The notes beneath the pieces are model-generated. The model did no database searches, was not told the DNA's origin, and worked only from the letters and a program-made list of their open reading frames with translations. The translations under genes were made by a program, and so were the position numbers. From NCBI RefSeq assembly GCF_014656055.1, contig NZ_BNBR01000005.1:700916-764915 (forward strand): a stretch of DNA of 64,000 bases, given 5' to 3'. How positions within the stretch are numbered: the first letter of the stretch is position 1; every line of letters starts with the position of its first letter. Shown here one piece after another: positions 8,891 through 16,669 of this stretch. Origin of the DNA: Streptomyces griseosporeus (GTDB lineage Bacteria; Actinomycetota; Actinomycetes; Streptomycetales; Streptomycetaceae).

Positions 8891-9913
8891 TCACGCCTCC
8901 GCCAGCGGGTCCGCCGTGCCCACCGGCTGCACCAGCCACCCGAAGTCGCCCAGTCCGCCCTCGGCGGTGAGTTCGGCGGCCTCCCCGGCGCCCGCCAGGG
9001 CGCGCACGTAGCCCGCGGGGTCCGTGGACGCGAGGGCGAGCGGGGGGCGCGCGCCGGTGAGGCCGAGAGCGCGCAGGGCGTCGCGCTGGCGCATGAGGCG
9101 CGCGCGGGGGAGGGCGTGCACGCCCTCCGCGTGCGCCGCACACGCGTCCAGTGCCACATGCGCCGTGATGTCGCACGTCCCGTCGGGCACGGGTGCCGTC
9201 TCTCGGCCCGCCCGGAACCCTGTCAGGGTGCCGAACGGCGGGCGGGCGTCGGCCGTGTGGCCGTAGTCCACGGCCACCGCGAGCCCCCGCTCGACGCACC
9301 CGACCGCGGACGCCCACGCCTCGTCCCGGGGCAGCCCGATCTCCGCGCGCAGCCCCTCCTCGCCGGTCAGCGGCCACCAGCGCCGCAGCCACCGGGCGTC
9401 CGCCTCCGGCACGGGATCCCCGAGGCGTTCGGTTCCGTCCCGCCGTACCAGGACCCGCCGGGGCACACCGGCGGCGTCGGTCTCGGCGACGTCGAGGGGC
9501 ACGTTGTCCAGCCACTCGTTGGCGAAGAGCAGGCCGGTGATCCCCCGGGGCGGCTCGGCCCGCCAGATGATCCGCGGGTCGAGGCCGCCGGGCCGGGCGG
9601 CGATCTCGACGGCGTACGCGCGCGTGCGTGCCGCCACCTCGGCGGGCAGGGCCTCCAGCACACCGGCGGTCAGCTCGCCGCGCCCGGCCGCAAGGTCGAC
9701 GAAGTCCAGCCGACCGGGACGCCCCAGCGCCTCGTCGACGCGGCACAGCAGCCCTGCCACGGCCCGCGCGAACAGCGCCGACGCGTGCACCGACGTACGG
9801 AAGTGACCGGCGGGGCCCTCCGGGCGCCGGTAGAAGCCCTCCGGCCCGTACAGGGCCGCCTCGGTCGCGGCCCGCCAGCCGCACCACTCGTCCGCCGTCG
9901 CCTCGTGCACCAC
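8891..9913 (-). CDS. MidA/NDUFAF7-like SAM-dependent methyltransferase
   Basis: A 340-residue class I methyltransferase. The SAM-binding motif I is FVDLAAGRGELTAGVL (about residues 70-85), preceded by HFRTSVHASALFARAVAG. Later come ITGLLFANEWLDNVPLDV, a motif II/III region characteristic of the SAM-MT_28 family (MidA, NDUFAF7), and AVAVDYGHTA. In animals NDUFAF7 symmetrically dimethylates an Arg of NDUFS2, the NuoD homologue, during complex I assembly. Here the gene converges directly on nuoD2, with stops 15 bp apart. That the two act together is inference from this juxtaposition and family knowledge. Other actinobacterial members are annotated only as methyltransferases. ATG start at 9913. 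Confidence 0.85.
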   Translation of the reverse strand: MVHEATADEWCGWRAATEAALYGPEGFYRRPEGPAGHFRTSVHASALFARAVAGLLCRVDEALGRPGRLDFVDLAAGRGELTAGVLEALPAEVAARTRAYAVEIAARPGGLDPRIIWRAEPPRGITGLLFANEWLDNVPLDVAETDAAGVPRRVLVRRDGTERLGDPVPEADARWLRRWWPLTGEEGLRAEIGLPRDEAWASAVGCVERGLAVAVDYGHTADARPPFGTLTGFRAGRETAPVPDGTCDITAHVALDACAAHAEGVHALPRARLMRQRDALRALGLTGARPPLALASTDPAGYVRALAGAGEAAELTAEGGLGDFGWLVQPVGTADPLAEA

Positions 9914-10031
9914 GGGGACAGACTAGGCGCACAGAAGATCGGCTCCTCCACCTTGCGGAGTACACGCATCGGATCCGGATCGGTCCTCCGGTTGACCCAT
10001 GCACGCATCCGGCTTCCCTACTCTGGGTTAC

Positions 10032-11234
10032 GTGCAGCGCCTCTATGACTTCCTCCGCAGACACCCGACCTGGGTCGACGGCTTCTGGGCCGTCTTCCTG
10101 TTCGGGCTCTCGCTCATGGCGGAGCTGACCGGTCAGGAGGCGCACGGCACCGACTCCCCGGCGCTCGTGCTGCCCGTCATGCTGCTGCTCTGCGCGATGA
10201 TCGCGCTGCGCCGCCGGATGCCGGAGAAGATGCTGCTGCTGGCCGTCGGGCTCGGCGCCGCCCAGGTGGCGCTGGACGTGGAGACGCGCATCGCGGACTT
10301 CGCCCTGCTGGTGATCGTGTACACGGTCGCCGCGACCGGCGAGCGCTGGGCGTCCCGGCTGGCGCTGGCGACGGGCCTGAGCGCGGCGACGGTGGCACAG
10401 CTGCGCTGGCCCAACCACGAGACCAGCGCGCTGGGCAACGTGGCGATAGTGGTCTTCCAGACGGTGCCGTTCGCGCTCGCCTGGGTGCTCGGCGACTCCA
10501 TCCGCACCCGGCGCGCCTACTACGCGCAACTGGAGGAGCGCGCGACCCGGCTGGAGAAGGAGCGCGAGGCGCAGGCGAAGGTCGCGGTCGCCGCCGAGCG
10601 CGCCCGGATCGCGCGCGAGCTGCACGACGTCGTGGCGCACAACGTGTCGGTGATGGTGGTGCAGGCCGACGGCGCCGCCTACGTCCTGGACGCCGCGCCC
10701 GACCAGGCGAAGAAGGCGCTGGAGACGATCTCCTCCACCGGCCGCCAGGCCCTCGCGGAGATGCGCCGCCTGCTCGGCGTCCTGCGCACCGGCGAGCACC
10801 AGGAGGCCGGCGAGTACGTCCCGCAGCCCGATGTGCAGCAGATCGAGGACCTCGTCGAGCAGTGCCGCGGCTCCGGTCTGCCCGTCGACTTCAAGGTGGA
10901 GGGCACCCCGCGCCCGCTGCCGAGCGGCGTGGAGCTGACGGCGTACCGCATCGTGCAGGAGGCCCTCACCAACACCCGCAAGCACGGCGGCCCGAACGCC
11001 GGTGCGAGCGTGCGGCTGGTGTACTTCGACGACGGGCTCGGCCTGCTGGTGGAGGACGACGGCAAGGGCGCCCCGCACGAGCTGTACGAGGAGGGCGGCT
11101 TCGACGGCCAGGGCCACGGCCTGATCGGCATGCGCGAGCGGGTCGGTATGGTCGGCGGCACCCTGGACGCGGGCCCGCGCCCCGGTGGAGGATTCCGCAT
11201 CAGCGCCCTGCTGCCGCTCAAACCGGCGCACTGA
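10032..11234 (+). CDS. NarL-family sensor histidine kinase
   Basis: A 400-residue membrane histidine kinase. Four to five hydrophobic segments fill residues 15-155, followed by a short coiled coil (EERATRLEKEREAQAK). The HisKA_3 dimerisation box ERARIARELHDVVAHNVSVM has the phosphorylatable His at about residue 198. The HATPase_c domain follows, with the N box AYRIVQEALTNTRKHG and G boxes VEDDGKGAP and GHGLIGMRERV. The GTG at 10032 is preferred to an ATG at 9999 because family members begin close to the first helix. The response regulator gene follows after 107 bp. The input signal is unknown; the sensing region is almost entirely membrane-embedded, as in kinases that detect envelope damage or small hydrophobic molecules. 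Confidence 0.9.
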   Translation: MQRLYDFLRRHPTWVDGFWAVFLFGLSLMAELTGQEAHGTDSPALVLPVMLLLCAMIALRRRMPEKMLLLAVGLGAAQVALDVETRIADFALLVIVYTVAATGERWASRLALATGLSAATVAQLRWPNHETSALGNVAIVVFQTVPFALAWVLGDSIRTRRAYYAQLEERATRLEKEREAQAKVAVAAERARIARELHDVVAHNVSVMVVQADGAAYVLDAAPDQAKKALETISSTGRQALAEMRRLLGVLRTGEHQEAGEYVPQPDVQQIEDLVEQCRGSGLPVDFKVEGTPRPLPSGVELTAYRIVQEALTNTRKHGGPNAGASVRLVYFDDGLGLLVEDDGKGAPHELYEEGGFDGQGHGLIGMRERVGMVGGTLDAGPRPGGGFRISALLPLKPAH

Positions 11235-11341
11235 CGCCGCCGCACGCCCCCGGCTGACACCTGTAAGCCCCCGCAATAACCGCGCTAGCCCCATACGGCG
11301 TCCACAAGGACAGCGCCGCCACGGACACGGAAGAGGACCCG

Positions 11342-12013
11342 ATGACGATCCGCGTGATGCTCGTCGACGACCAGGTGCTGCTGCGCACCGGGTTCCGGAT
11401 GGTGCTCGCCGCCCAGCCGGACATGGAGGTCGTCGCGGAGGCGGGCGACGGCGTCGAGGCCCTCCAGGTGCTGCGCGCCACCTCCGTCGACGTCGTGCTG
11501 ATGGACGTGCGCATGCCGAAGCTGGACGGGGTGGAGACCACCCGCCGCATCTGTTCCGAGCCGGACGCCCCCAAGGTGCTCATCCTGACCACCTTCGACC
11601 TCGACGAGTACGCCTTCTCCGGCCTGAAGGCGGGCGCCTCCGGCTTCATGCTCAAGGACGTGCCGCCCGGTGAGCTGCTGGCCGCGATCCGCGCCGTGCA
11701 CAGCGGGGACGCCGTCGTCGCGCCGTCCACCACGCGCCGCCTGCTGGACCGGTTCGCGCCGATGCTGCCGAGCACCGGCAAGGAGCCGCAGCACAAGGAG
11801 CTGGAGCGGCTGACCGAGCGGGAGCGCGAGGTGATGATCCTGGTCGCCCAGGGCCTGTCCAACGGCGAGATCGCCGCGCGGCTGGTGCTGTCGGAGGCGA
11901 CGGTCAAGACCCACGTGGGCCGCATCCTGACCAAGCTGGGCCTGCGCGACCGGGTCCAGGTGGTCGTCCTCGCCTACGAGACCGGCCTGGTCCGGGCCGG
12001 CGGACTGGGCTGA
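11342..12013 (+). CDS. NarL/LuxR-family response regulator
   Basis: A 223-residue response regulator with a complete receiver domain: acidic pair VDD at residues 8-10, phosphoacceptor Asp55 in VVLMDVRMPK, the T/S switch in ILTTFD and the Lys in MLKDVPPGE. The C-terminal LuxR-type helix-turn-helix begins LTEREREVMILVAQGLSN and contains SEATVKTHVGRILTKLGL. It is the cognate partner of the kinase encoded immediately upstream. The gap of 107 bp contains a purine-rich run before the ATG (GGAAGAGGACCCG), which serves as ribosome-binding site. Target genes are not known; pairs of this type in Streptomyces often control antibiotic or stress genes. Confidence 0.94.
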   Translation: MTIRVMLVDDQVLLRTGFRMVLAAQPDMEVVAEAGDGVEALQVLRATSVDVVLMDVRMPKLDGVETTRRICSEPDAPKVLILTTFDLDEYAFSGLKAGASGFMLKDVPPGELLAAIRAVHSGDAVVAPSTTRRLLDRFAPMLPSTGKEPQHKELERLTEREREVMILVAQGLSNGEIAARLVLSEATVKTHVGRILTKLGLRDRVQVVVLAYETGLVRAGGLG

Positions 12014-12053
12014 GCGCTGCCCTGGGGTGCGCGGCCGTCGGTAGGGTCTGCGC

Positions 12054-12683
12054 ATGCTCCTGTGGATCAACGGCCCTTTCGGGGGCGGCAAGACACAGAC
12101 CGCACACGAGATCCAGCGCCGGCTGCCCGGCAGCGTCGTCTGCGACCCCGAGCACGCCGGCTTCGGCCTGCGCCGCATGCTGCCGCCCGGCCTGCGCGGC
12201 GACTTCCAGGACCTGGCCTCCTGGCGGCAGGGCGTGGTGGAGGTCCTCGACCTCGCCCTCACCCACCACGACGGCGTGGTCATCGCCCCTATGACCGTCA
12301 CCGACTCCGGGTACTTCGCCGAGACGGTCGGCCGGCTGCGCGAACTCGGTCATGACGTACGGCACTTCACGCTGCTCGCCGAGCGCGAGACCGTACTGGA
12401 GCGGTTGCGGGAACGGGGATTCGGACGGCTCCTGAAGGCCGCGGCCGGGAAGAACGCGGGCCGGCGGGAGAGTTGGGCCGTGCGGCAGCTCGACCACTGC
12501 CTGGAGCGGCTGCGCGAGCCGGAGTTCGCCGAGCACCTGTGGACCGACCACTCGACCGTCCCCAAGACCGCCGACCGGATCGCCGTCCTGGCCGGCCTGA
12601 CCCTGCGCCCGAACACCGAGGGCCGCCTCCGCACCCGGCTGCGGCAGGCGGGCGTGGGGCTGCGGCACATACGGTTCGACTGA
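12054..12683 (+). CDS. TmrB-like P-loop ATP-binding protein
   Basis: A 209-residue P-loop protein beginning MLLWINGPFGGGKTQTAHEI, where the Walker A (GPFGGGKT) sits at the extreme N-terminus exactly as in Bacillus subtilis TmrB. Further agreement lies in VVCDPEHAGFGLRRML, VIAPMTVTDSGYF, DVRHFTLLAERETVLERLR, ESWAVRQLDHCLERL and the C-terminal LRHIRFD. TmrB gives resistance to tunicamycin by an ATP-binding mechanism thought to reduce free drug. Whether this homologue protects against a nucleoside antibiotic or acts as a small-molecule or protein kinase is unknown. It follows the two-component system by 40 bp on the same strand, so it may be part of that transcription unit. Confidence 0.8.
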   Translation: MLLWINGPFGGGKTQTAHEIQRRLPGSVVCDPEHAGFGLRRMLPPGLRGDFQDLASWRQGVVEVLDLALTHHDGVVIAPMTVTDSGYFAETVGRLRELGHDVRHFTLLAERETVLERLRERGFGRLLKAAAGKNAGRRESWAVRQLDHCLERLREPEFAEHLWTDHSTVPKTADRIAVLAGLTLRPNTEGRLRTRLRQAGVGLRHIRFD

Positions 12684-12768
12684 ACCAGGGCATACGAGTC
12701 CGGGGTGGCGCCGTCGGGGGACCAGCCGACCGGGGCCTGCACTGCGTCGTGGGGACACCCTCGACGGC

Positions 12769-13872
12769 TCAGCGCAGGACGCCCTCGATGAAGTCGCTGC
12801 CCAGGCGGGCCACCGCCGACAGGTCCAGCTGGTGCTGGGCATAGCGGCCCCGGCGGCGCGTGGTGACCAGCCCGGCCTTCTTCAGCACGCTGAGGTGGCG
12901 GGATATCTCCGGGGCCGACATGCCGTGCGCGTCGGCCAGCTCGCTGGTGGTGTGCGGGGCGCGCGCCAGATGACGGCACAACCGCATCCGCACCGGATGC
13001 GCCAGCGCGTCCAGGCGGCGCGTGAGCTGCTCGACGGTCGGGGCCTGCGGGCGCGAGCCGCTGACCGGATAGGTGAGGGCCGGCTGCCAGCCGAACCGGT
13101 GCAGCACCATCAGATGCGGCCGGCCGAGGCTGGTCGGGACGAGGACGAGACCGCCGTCCCCGGTGGCCGTGTGCCCCTCCATGATCTTGTCGACCGTGAT
13201 GAGACCGGCCGCCTCGTCCAGCGTCACCGCGCCTGACACGGCGGCCAGCGCCTCCTTGAGGCCCTTGCGGCGCAGCAGCTCGGTCTTGTGCCGGGCGTCC
13301 GCGGCGAGCTGCGGCTGGATCCGCGCCCAGGTGTCCGCGAAGAACGCCTCCTCGCAGTCCCGCAGGAGCTGCCGCAGCCAGCCCCGCACGGCCGGCGGAT
13401 CGGTGAGCAGCCGGCGCGTGAACCGCTCCTGGACGCTGCCGCGCGCGGCGGCGAGTTCCAGCGCGCGCTGCCGCAGCGCCGGGTCGGCGAGCGGGCCGGG
13501 CTCCGGCAGGTCGTACCGCAGCTGGCAGGTGAACTCCAGGGCGGCGTTGACGAACTGCTCGTCCGTCAGCTTGTCCAGCAGGTCCAGTTCCTCGGCGAGC
13601 GTGGCACCCGGCAGGGCGCGCCGGCCGGGGAGGCCGGCGAACGGGGCGAAGACGTCCGAGAACGTCGTCCGCCACAGGAACTCCGCCTCGCACAGCCGGT
13701 CGGCCAGGTCCGGCTCCAGCCGGGTGGAGACCGCGGTCACCCAGCCCTGGAGCTGCGGATGGTGGCCCGGCTCGCTGAGCGCGTGCAGGGCCATGCCCAG
13801 CTCGGCGAGGGGCGAGGGCACGACGGAGATCCGCTCCGGCGGCAGGCCCGCGATGTCGATGCGCACGCTCAT
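12769..13872 (-). CDS. ArsR-type winged-helix regulator with DUF5937 N-terminus
   Basis: A 367-residue regulator. The first ~270 residues are the helical DUF5937-type region, opening with MSVRIDIAGLPPERISVVPSPL. The C-terminus is an ArsR winged helix: RRLDALAHPVRMRLCRHLARAPHTTSELAD, then GMSAPEISRHLSVLKKAGLV, and a wing with RRGRYAQHQ. No metal-binding Cys pair is visible, so metal sensing is unlikely. The ATG at 13872 is preferred over one five codons upstream because homologues begin MSVRIDI. It is divergent from a 71-residue protein gene, and the intergenic region has an inverted repeat TTGACG-N5-CGTCAA that may be its operator. The ligand is unknown. Confidence 0.86.
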   Translation of the reverse strand: MSVRIDIAGLPPERISVVPSPLAELGMALHALSEPGHHPQLQGWVTAVSTRLEPDLADRLCEAEFLWRTTFSDVFAPFAGLPGRRALPGATLAEELDLLDKLTDEQFVNAALEFTCQLRYDLPEPGPLADPALRQRALELAAARGSVQERFTRRLLTDPPAVRGWLRQLLRDCEEAFFADTWARIQPQLAADARHKTELLRRKGLKEALAAVSGAVTLDEAAGLITVDKIMEGHTATGDGGLVLVPTSLGRPHLMVLHRFGWQPALTYPVSGSRPQAPTVEQLTRRLDALAHPVRMRLCRHLARAPHTTSELADAHGMSAPEISRHLSVLKKAGLVTTRRRGRYAQHQLDLSAVARLGSDFIEGVLR

Positions 13873-13913
13873 GCCCCCATGGTGCACCCCGCCACCGACA
13901 ACGCCCCCGTCGT

Positions 13914-13930
13914 TTGACGCCGCCCGTCAA
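13914..13930. promoter_or_regulatory. Inverted repeat TTGACG-N5-CGTCAA, candidate ArsR operator
   Basis: Perfect 6-bp arms with a 5-bp spacer lie between the divergent regulator (start 13872) and the 71-residue gene (start 14034). Each arm also reads as a -35-like TTGACG on its strand, so bound repressor would block promoters in both directions. The match to a winged-helix operator is by position and symmetry only. Confidence 0.55.
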
Positions 13931-14033
13931 TCGACGGGACATGCCGGGTGACCAGGAGCAACCTGGAGCCCCCGGGGCAGCCGCGGAGCCTTCCGGAAAC
14001 CACCCACCCCGTTGCGGAAGAGGCCAACCCGTC

Positions 14034-14249
14034 ATGAGCGTCACCCAGCAGTACCTCCTCGACGTCCACCGCGCCCGGCGGCTGGGCGAGCCCGCCCCGC
14101 CCGCGCCCGGCCTGAACGACTGGCAGGTCGTGCGCGAACTGCGCGACCGGCGCCGCTTCGAGGCGGTCCTGGCCGGCCGCCCGGCCCGCGGGCGGCTACG
14201 GCACACCCTGCGCCGGTGGCTGCACTGGCGACCCCAGCCCGGTCACTGA
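14034..14249 (+). CDS. Small conserved basic protein (71 aa), function unknown
   Basis: The product (MSVTQQYLLDVHRARRLGEP at its start) has 71 residues, is strongly basic and carries no Cys or hydrophobic segment. It begins with an amphipathic helix, has a Pro/Ala linker and ends in Arg-rich text (GRLRHTLRRWLHW). The ATG at 14034 follows AGAGG by 10 bases. It is divergent from the ArsR-type regulator and likely its target, as similar small genes accompany this regulator in other Streptomyces (memory, not checked). The stop codon lies in the first unit of a 25-bp tandem array. A role in nucleic-acid or protein binding is possible from its charge, but nothing more can be said. Confidence 0.6.
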   Translation: MSVTQQYLLDVHRARRLGEPAPPAPGLNDWQVVRELRDRRRFEAVLAGRPARGRLRHTLRRWLHWRPQPGH

Positions 14250-14350
14250 CGGGCGGCCGTAGCCGGGTCATTGACAGGCGGCCGTAGCCGGGTAACTGAC
14301 AGGCGGGCCCGTTCCGGTCACCGACAGGCGGGCCCGTCCCGGTCAGCGAC
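14241..14350. repeat. 25-bp tandem array spanning the stop of the 71-aa gene
   Basis: Four units starting at 14241, 14266, 14291 and 14316, plus a partial fifth at 14341, share the core GGTCA-TGACAGGCGG. The first unit holds the stop codon of the upstream gene and the partial fifth holds the stop of the convergent aldolase gene. TGA occurs at 14247, 14272 and 14297, one in each reading frame. Confidence 0.85.
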
Positions 14351-15527
14351 TGTCGGCGGGCAGGCGCCCCACGAAGTCCGCGACCGCCGCCCGGACATCG
14401 GCGGCGGTCCACTCCAGGCCGGCGGCCCGGATGCCGACCTCGGTGAAGGAAAGCCCCGGCCCGCCCCGCGACCAGGCGCCCGCGAACAGCAGCGTCCCGG
14501 TCTCCTCGGCCTGGCGCACCGCGGCCTCCTCCAGGACGTCGGCGTCGTACGGCAGCCACACCTGGAACTCGTGGGTGTGCGGCACCCGCGGGTGCACGCG
14601 CGCCCACGCCGGGCCCGCCTCGGCGAACCCCTCGCGCAGCGCGGCGGCCACCACGCGCGCGTGGGCGACGTACTCCGGCAGCCGGGGCAGTTCGCGCTCC
14701 AGCCCGATCAGCGCCGACAGCACCGTGGGGAACTGCTGGAAGACCATGCCGCCGTACCGGTGCCGCCAGGCCTTCGCCTCCTCCACCAGCGTCCTCGGAC
14801 CGGCGAGCGCGGCGCCGCCGAAGCCGCCGAGGGACTTGTAGAACGACACGTAGACGCTGTCCGCCAGGCCCGCGATCTCGTCCAGGGGGCGGCCGAAGTG
14901 CGTGGTCGTCCCCCACAGGCGCGCGCCGTCGAAGTGCACCACCGCATCGCGCTCCCGCGCCGCCTCCACCACCTCGGTGAGCTCCTCCCAGGAGGGCAGC
15001 ACGAAACCGGCGTCCCTGAGGGGTAGTTCCAGCATCAGCGCGCCGAAGGGCTCCTCGAAGGACCGCACCTCCTCGGCCGTCGGCAGCCGCGGCTCGCTCG
15101 TCACGCGCACCGGGCGCAGGCCGCTGACCGTGCTGAACGCGTCCCGTTCGTGCACCTCCGGGTGGGCCAGCGCGTGCAGCGCGACCACCGGGTTGCCGGT
15201 GCGGCCCGCCCAGCAGCGCAGCGCGATCTGCTGCGCCATGGTGCCGGTCGGGAAGAACGCGGCCGCCTCCGTGCCCAGCAGCGCGGCGACGCGCTCCTCC
15301 AGGGTCTCGACGATCCGGTTGCCGTACATGTCCGGCGGCTGGTCCAGGTCGTACACCTGGGGTGCCGCCTCCTGGAGCAGCTCCAGCCGCTCGCGGACGG
15401 TGCCGCGGAAGCCGCCGCGGGTCAGTGCGCGCCGCGCCTGCTGGTAGGCGGCCCACCGCCGCTCCTGCAAGGTCTTGTCCGCCGTCCGCCCCGCGGGGTC
15501 GCCGCCGTGGTCCTCGGTGTCGCTCAT
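14343..15527 (-). CDS. Threonine aldolase-family PLP enzyme (beta-eliminating lyase fold)
   Basis: A 394-residue fold-type I PLP enzyme. Motifs include DMYGNRIVETLEERVAALLG, AAFFPTGTMAQQIALRCW (the PLP phosphate and Ala/Ser loop), VVHFDGARLWG with the PLP-binding Asp, and SFYKSLGGFGGAALAGP with the Schiff-base Lys. This order is that of L-allo/L-threonine aldolases, which cleave threonine to glycine and acetaldehyde. The ATG at 15527 gives the expected length; upstream text in the same frame is Arg/Pro-rich and unlikely. It converges with the 71-residue gene and its stop lies in the last partial unit of the 25-bp array. Exact stereospecificity and natural substrate cannot be read. Confidence 0.88.
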   Translation of the reverse strand: MSDTEDHGGDPAGRTADKTLQERRWAAYQQARRALTRGGFRGTVRERLELLQEAAPQVYDLDQPPDMYGNRIVETLEERVAALLGTEAAAFFPTGTMAQQIALRCWAGRTGNPVVALHALAHPEVHERDAFSTVSGLRPVRVTSEPRLPTAEEVRSFEEPFGALMLELPLRDAGFVLPSWEELTEVVEAARERDAVVHFDGARLWGTTTHFGRPLDEIAGLADSVYVSFYKSLGGFGGAALAGPRTLVEEAKAWRHRYGGMVFQQFPTVLSALIGLERELPRLPEYVAHARVVAAALREGFAEAGPAWARVHPRVPHTHEFQVWLPYDADVLEEAAVRQAEETGTLLFAGAWSRGGPGLSFTEVGIRAAGLEWTAADVRAAVADFVGRLPADSR

Positions 15528-15709
15528 GCGGCGGATCATGCCGTGTGCCGTGCGGCGCGGGCACCCGGGTTTCCGATCCCGGGCCGTACGCCCGGACGTG
15601 CGAAAGCCCACAGCCTGTGGACAACCGGACGCCGCCCTGACCGATAGCGTTAACATGACGAGAAATCGTCCGGTACCCCGAGCGGACTGGAACGGAAGGC
15701 CGCCGACGC

Positions 15710-16669
15710 GTGAGTACAAGCCAACAGCCAGATCCCAGGGACCGCCCCGCGCGGCTCACCGTCGGCGTCGTCGGCGCCGGACGTGTGGGCCCCGCGCTCG
15801 CCGCGTCCCTCCAGCTCGCCGGGCACCGCCCGGTCGCCGTCTCGGGGGTCTCGGACGCCTCGCGGCGACGCGCCGCGCAGATGCTGCCCGACGTGCCGCT
15901 CGTGCCCCCCGCCGAGGTGCTCCAGCGCGCGGATCTGGTCCTGCTGACCGTCCCCGACGACGCGCTGCCCGGCCTGGTCGCGGGCCTCGCCGAGACCGGC
16001 GCCGTACGCCCCGGGCAACTGCTCGTGCACACCTCCGGGCGGTACGGCGCACGCGTCCTCGACCCCGCCGTGCGCGCGGGCGCGCTGCCGCTCGCGCTGC
16101 ACCCGGCGATGACCTTCACCGGCACCCCCGTCGACGTGCAGCGCCTGGCCGGCTGCTCCTTCGGCGTCACCGCGCCCGAGGAGCTGCGGCTGGCCGCGGA
16201 GGCCCTCGTCATCGAGATGGGCGGCGAGCCCGAGTGGATCGCCGAGGAGCGCCGCCCGCTCTACCACGCGGCGCTCGCCCTCGGCGCGAACCACCTGGTC
16301 ACCCTGGTCGCGCAGTCGATGGAGCTGCTGCGCGAGGCCGGCGTCGAGGCCCCCGACCGGATGCTCGGCCCGCTCCTCGGCGCCGCCCTCGACAACGCCC
16401 TGCGCTCCGGCGACGCCGCCCTGACCGGCCCCGTGGCGCGCGGCGACGCGGGCACGGTCGCCGCCCATGTCGAGCAGCTGCGCAGGCACTCGCCGCAGAC
16501 CGTCGCCGGATACCTGGCGATGGCACGCGCGACCGCCGACCGGGCACTCGCCCACGGACTGCTGAAGCCGGAACTCGCCGAGGACCTGCTGGGCGTCCTC
16601 GCCGACGGGACCGGAAGCGGCACCTCTGCAACCGACGGCAGCGACGGCACCGAAGGGGATGCCCGATGA
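15710..16669 (+). CDS. Rossmann-fold DUF2520 protein, first gene of a pantothenate/NAD operon
   Basis: A 319-residue protein with an N-terminal NAD(P)-binding Rossmann motif RLTVGVVGAGRVGPAL (about residues 15-30), as in 6-phosphogluconate and ketopantoate reductases. VLLTVPDDALPGLV follows, then the DUF2520 C-terminal helical domain with ALHPAMTFTG, LYHAALALGANHLVTLV and the GAALDNAL region. The substrate is not established. It starts at a GTG and its stop overlaps the ATG of panC (ATGA), so it is co-translated with pantothenate synthetase. That position, and its relation to ketopantoate reductase, make it a candidate for a step in pantothenate synthesis, but this is inference. The last 20 residues are a low-complexity Gly/Thr/Asp tail. 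Confidence 0.85.
   Translation: MSTSQQPDPRDRPARLTVGVVGAGRVGPALAASLQLAGHRPVAVSGVSDASRRRAAQMLPDVPLVPPAEVLQRADLVLLTVPDDALPGLVAGLAETGAVRPGQLLVHTSGRYGARVLDPAVRAGALPLALHPAMTFTGTPVDVQRLAGCSFGVTAPEELRLAAEALVIEMGGEPEWIAEERRPLYHAALALGANHLVTLVAQSMELLREAGVEAPDRMLGPLLGAALDNALRSGDAALTGPVARGDAGTVAAHVEQLRRHSPQTVAGYLAMARATADRALAHGLLKPELAEDLLGVLADGTGSGTSATDGSDGTEGDAR

Noticed and set aside
14241..14350. CRISPR array
   Set aside because: Units are directly adjacent without spacers and there are no cas genes; it is a tandem array.
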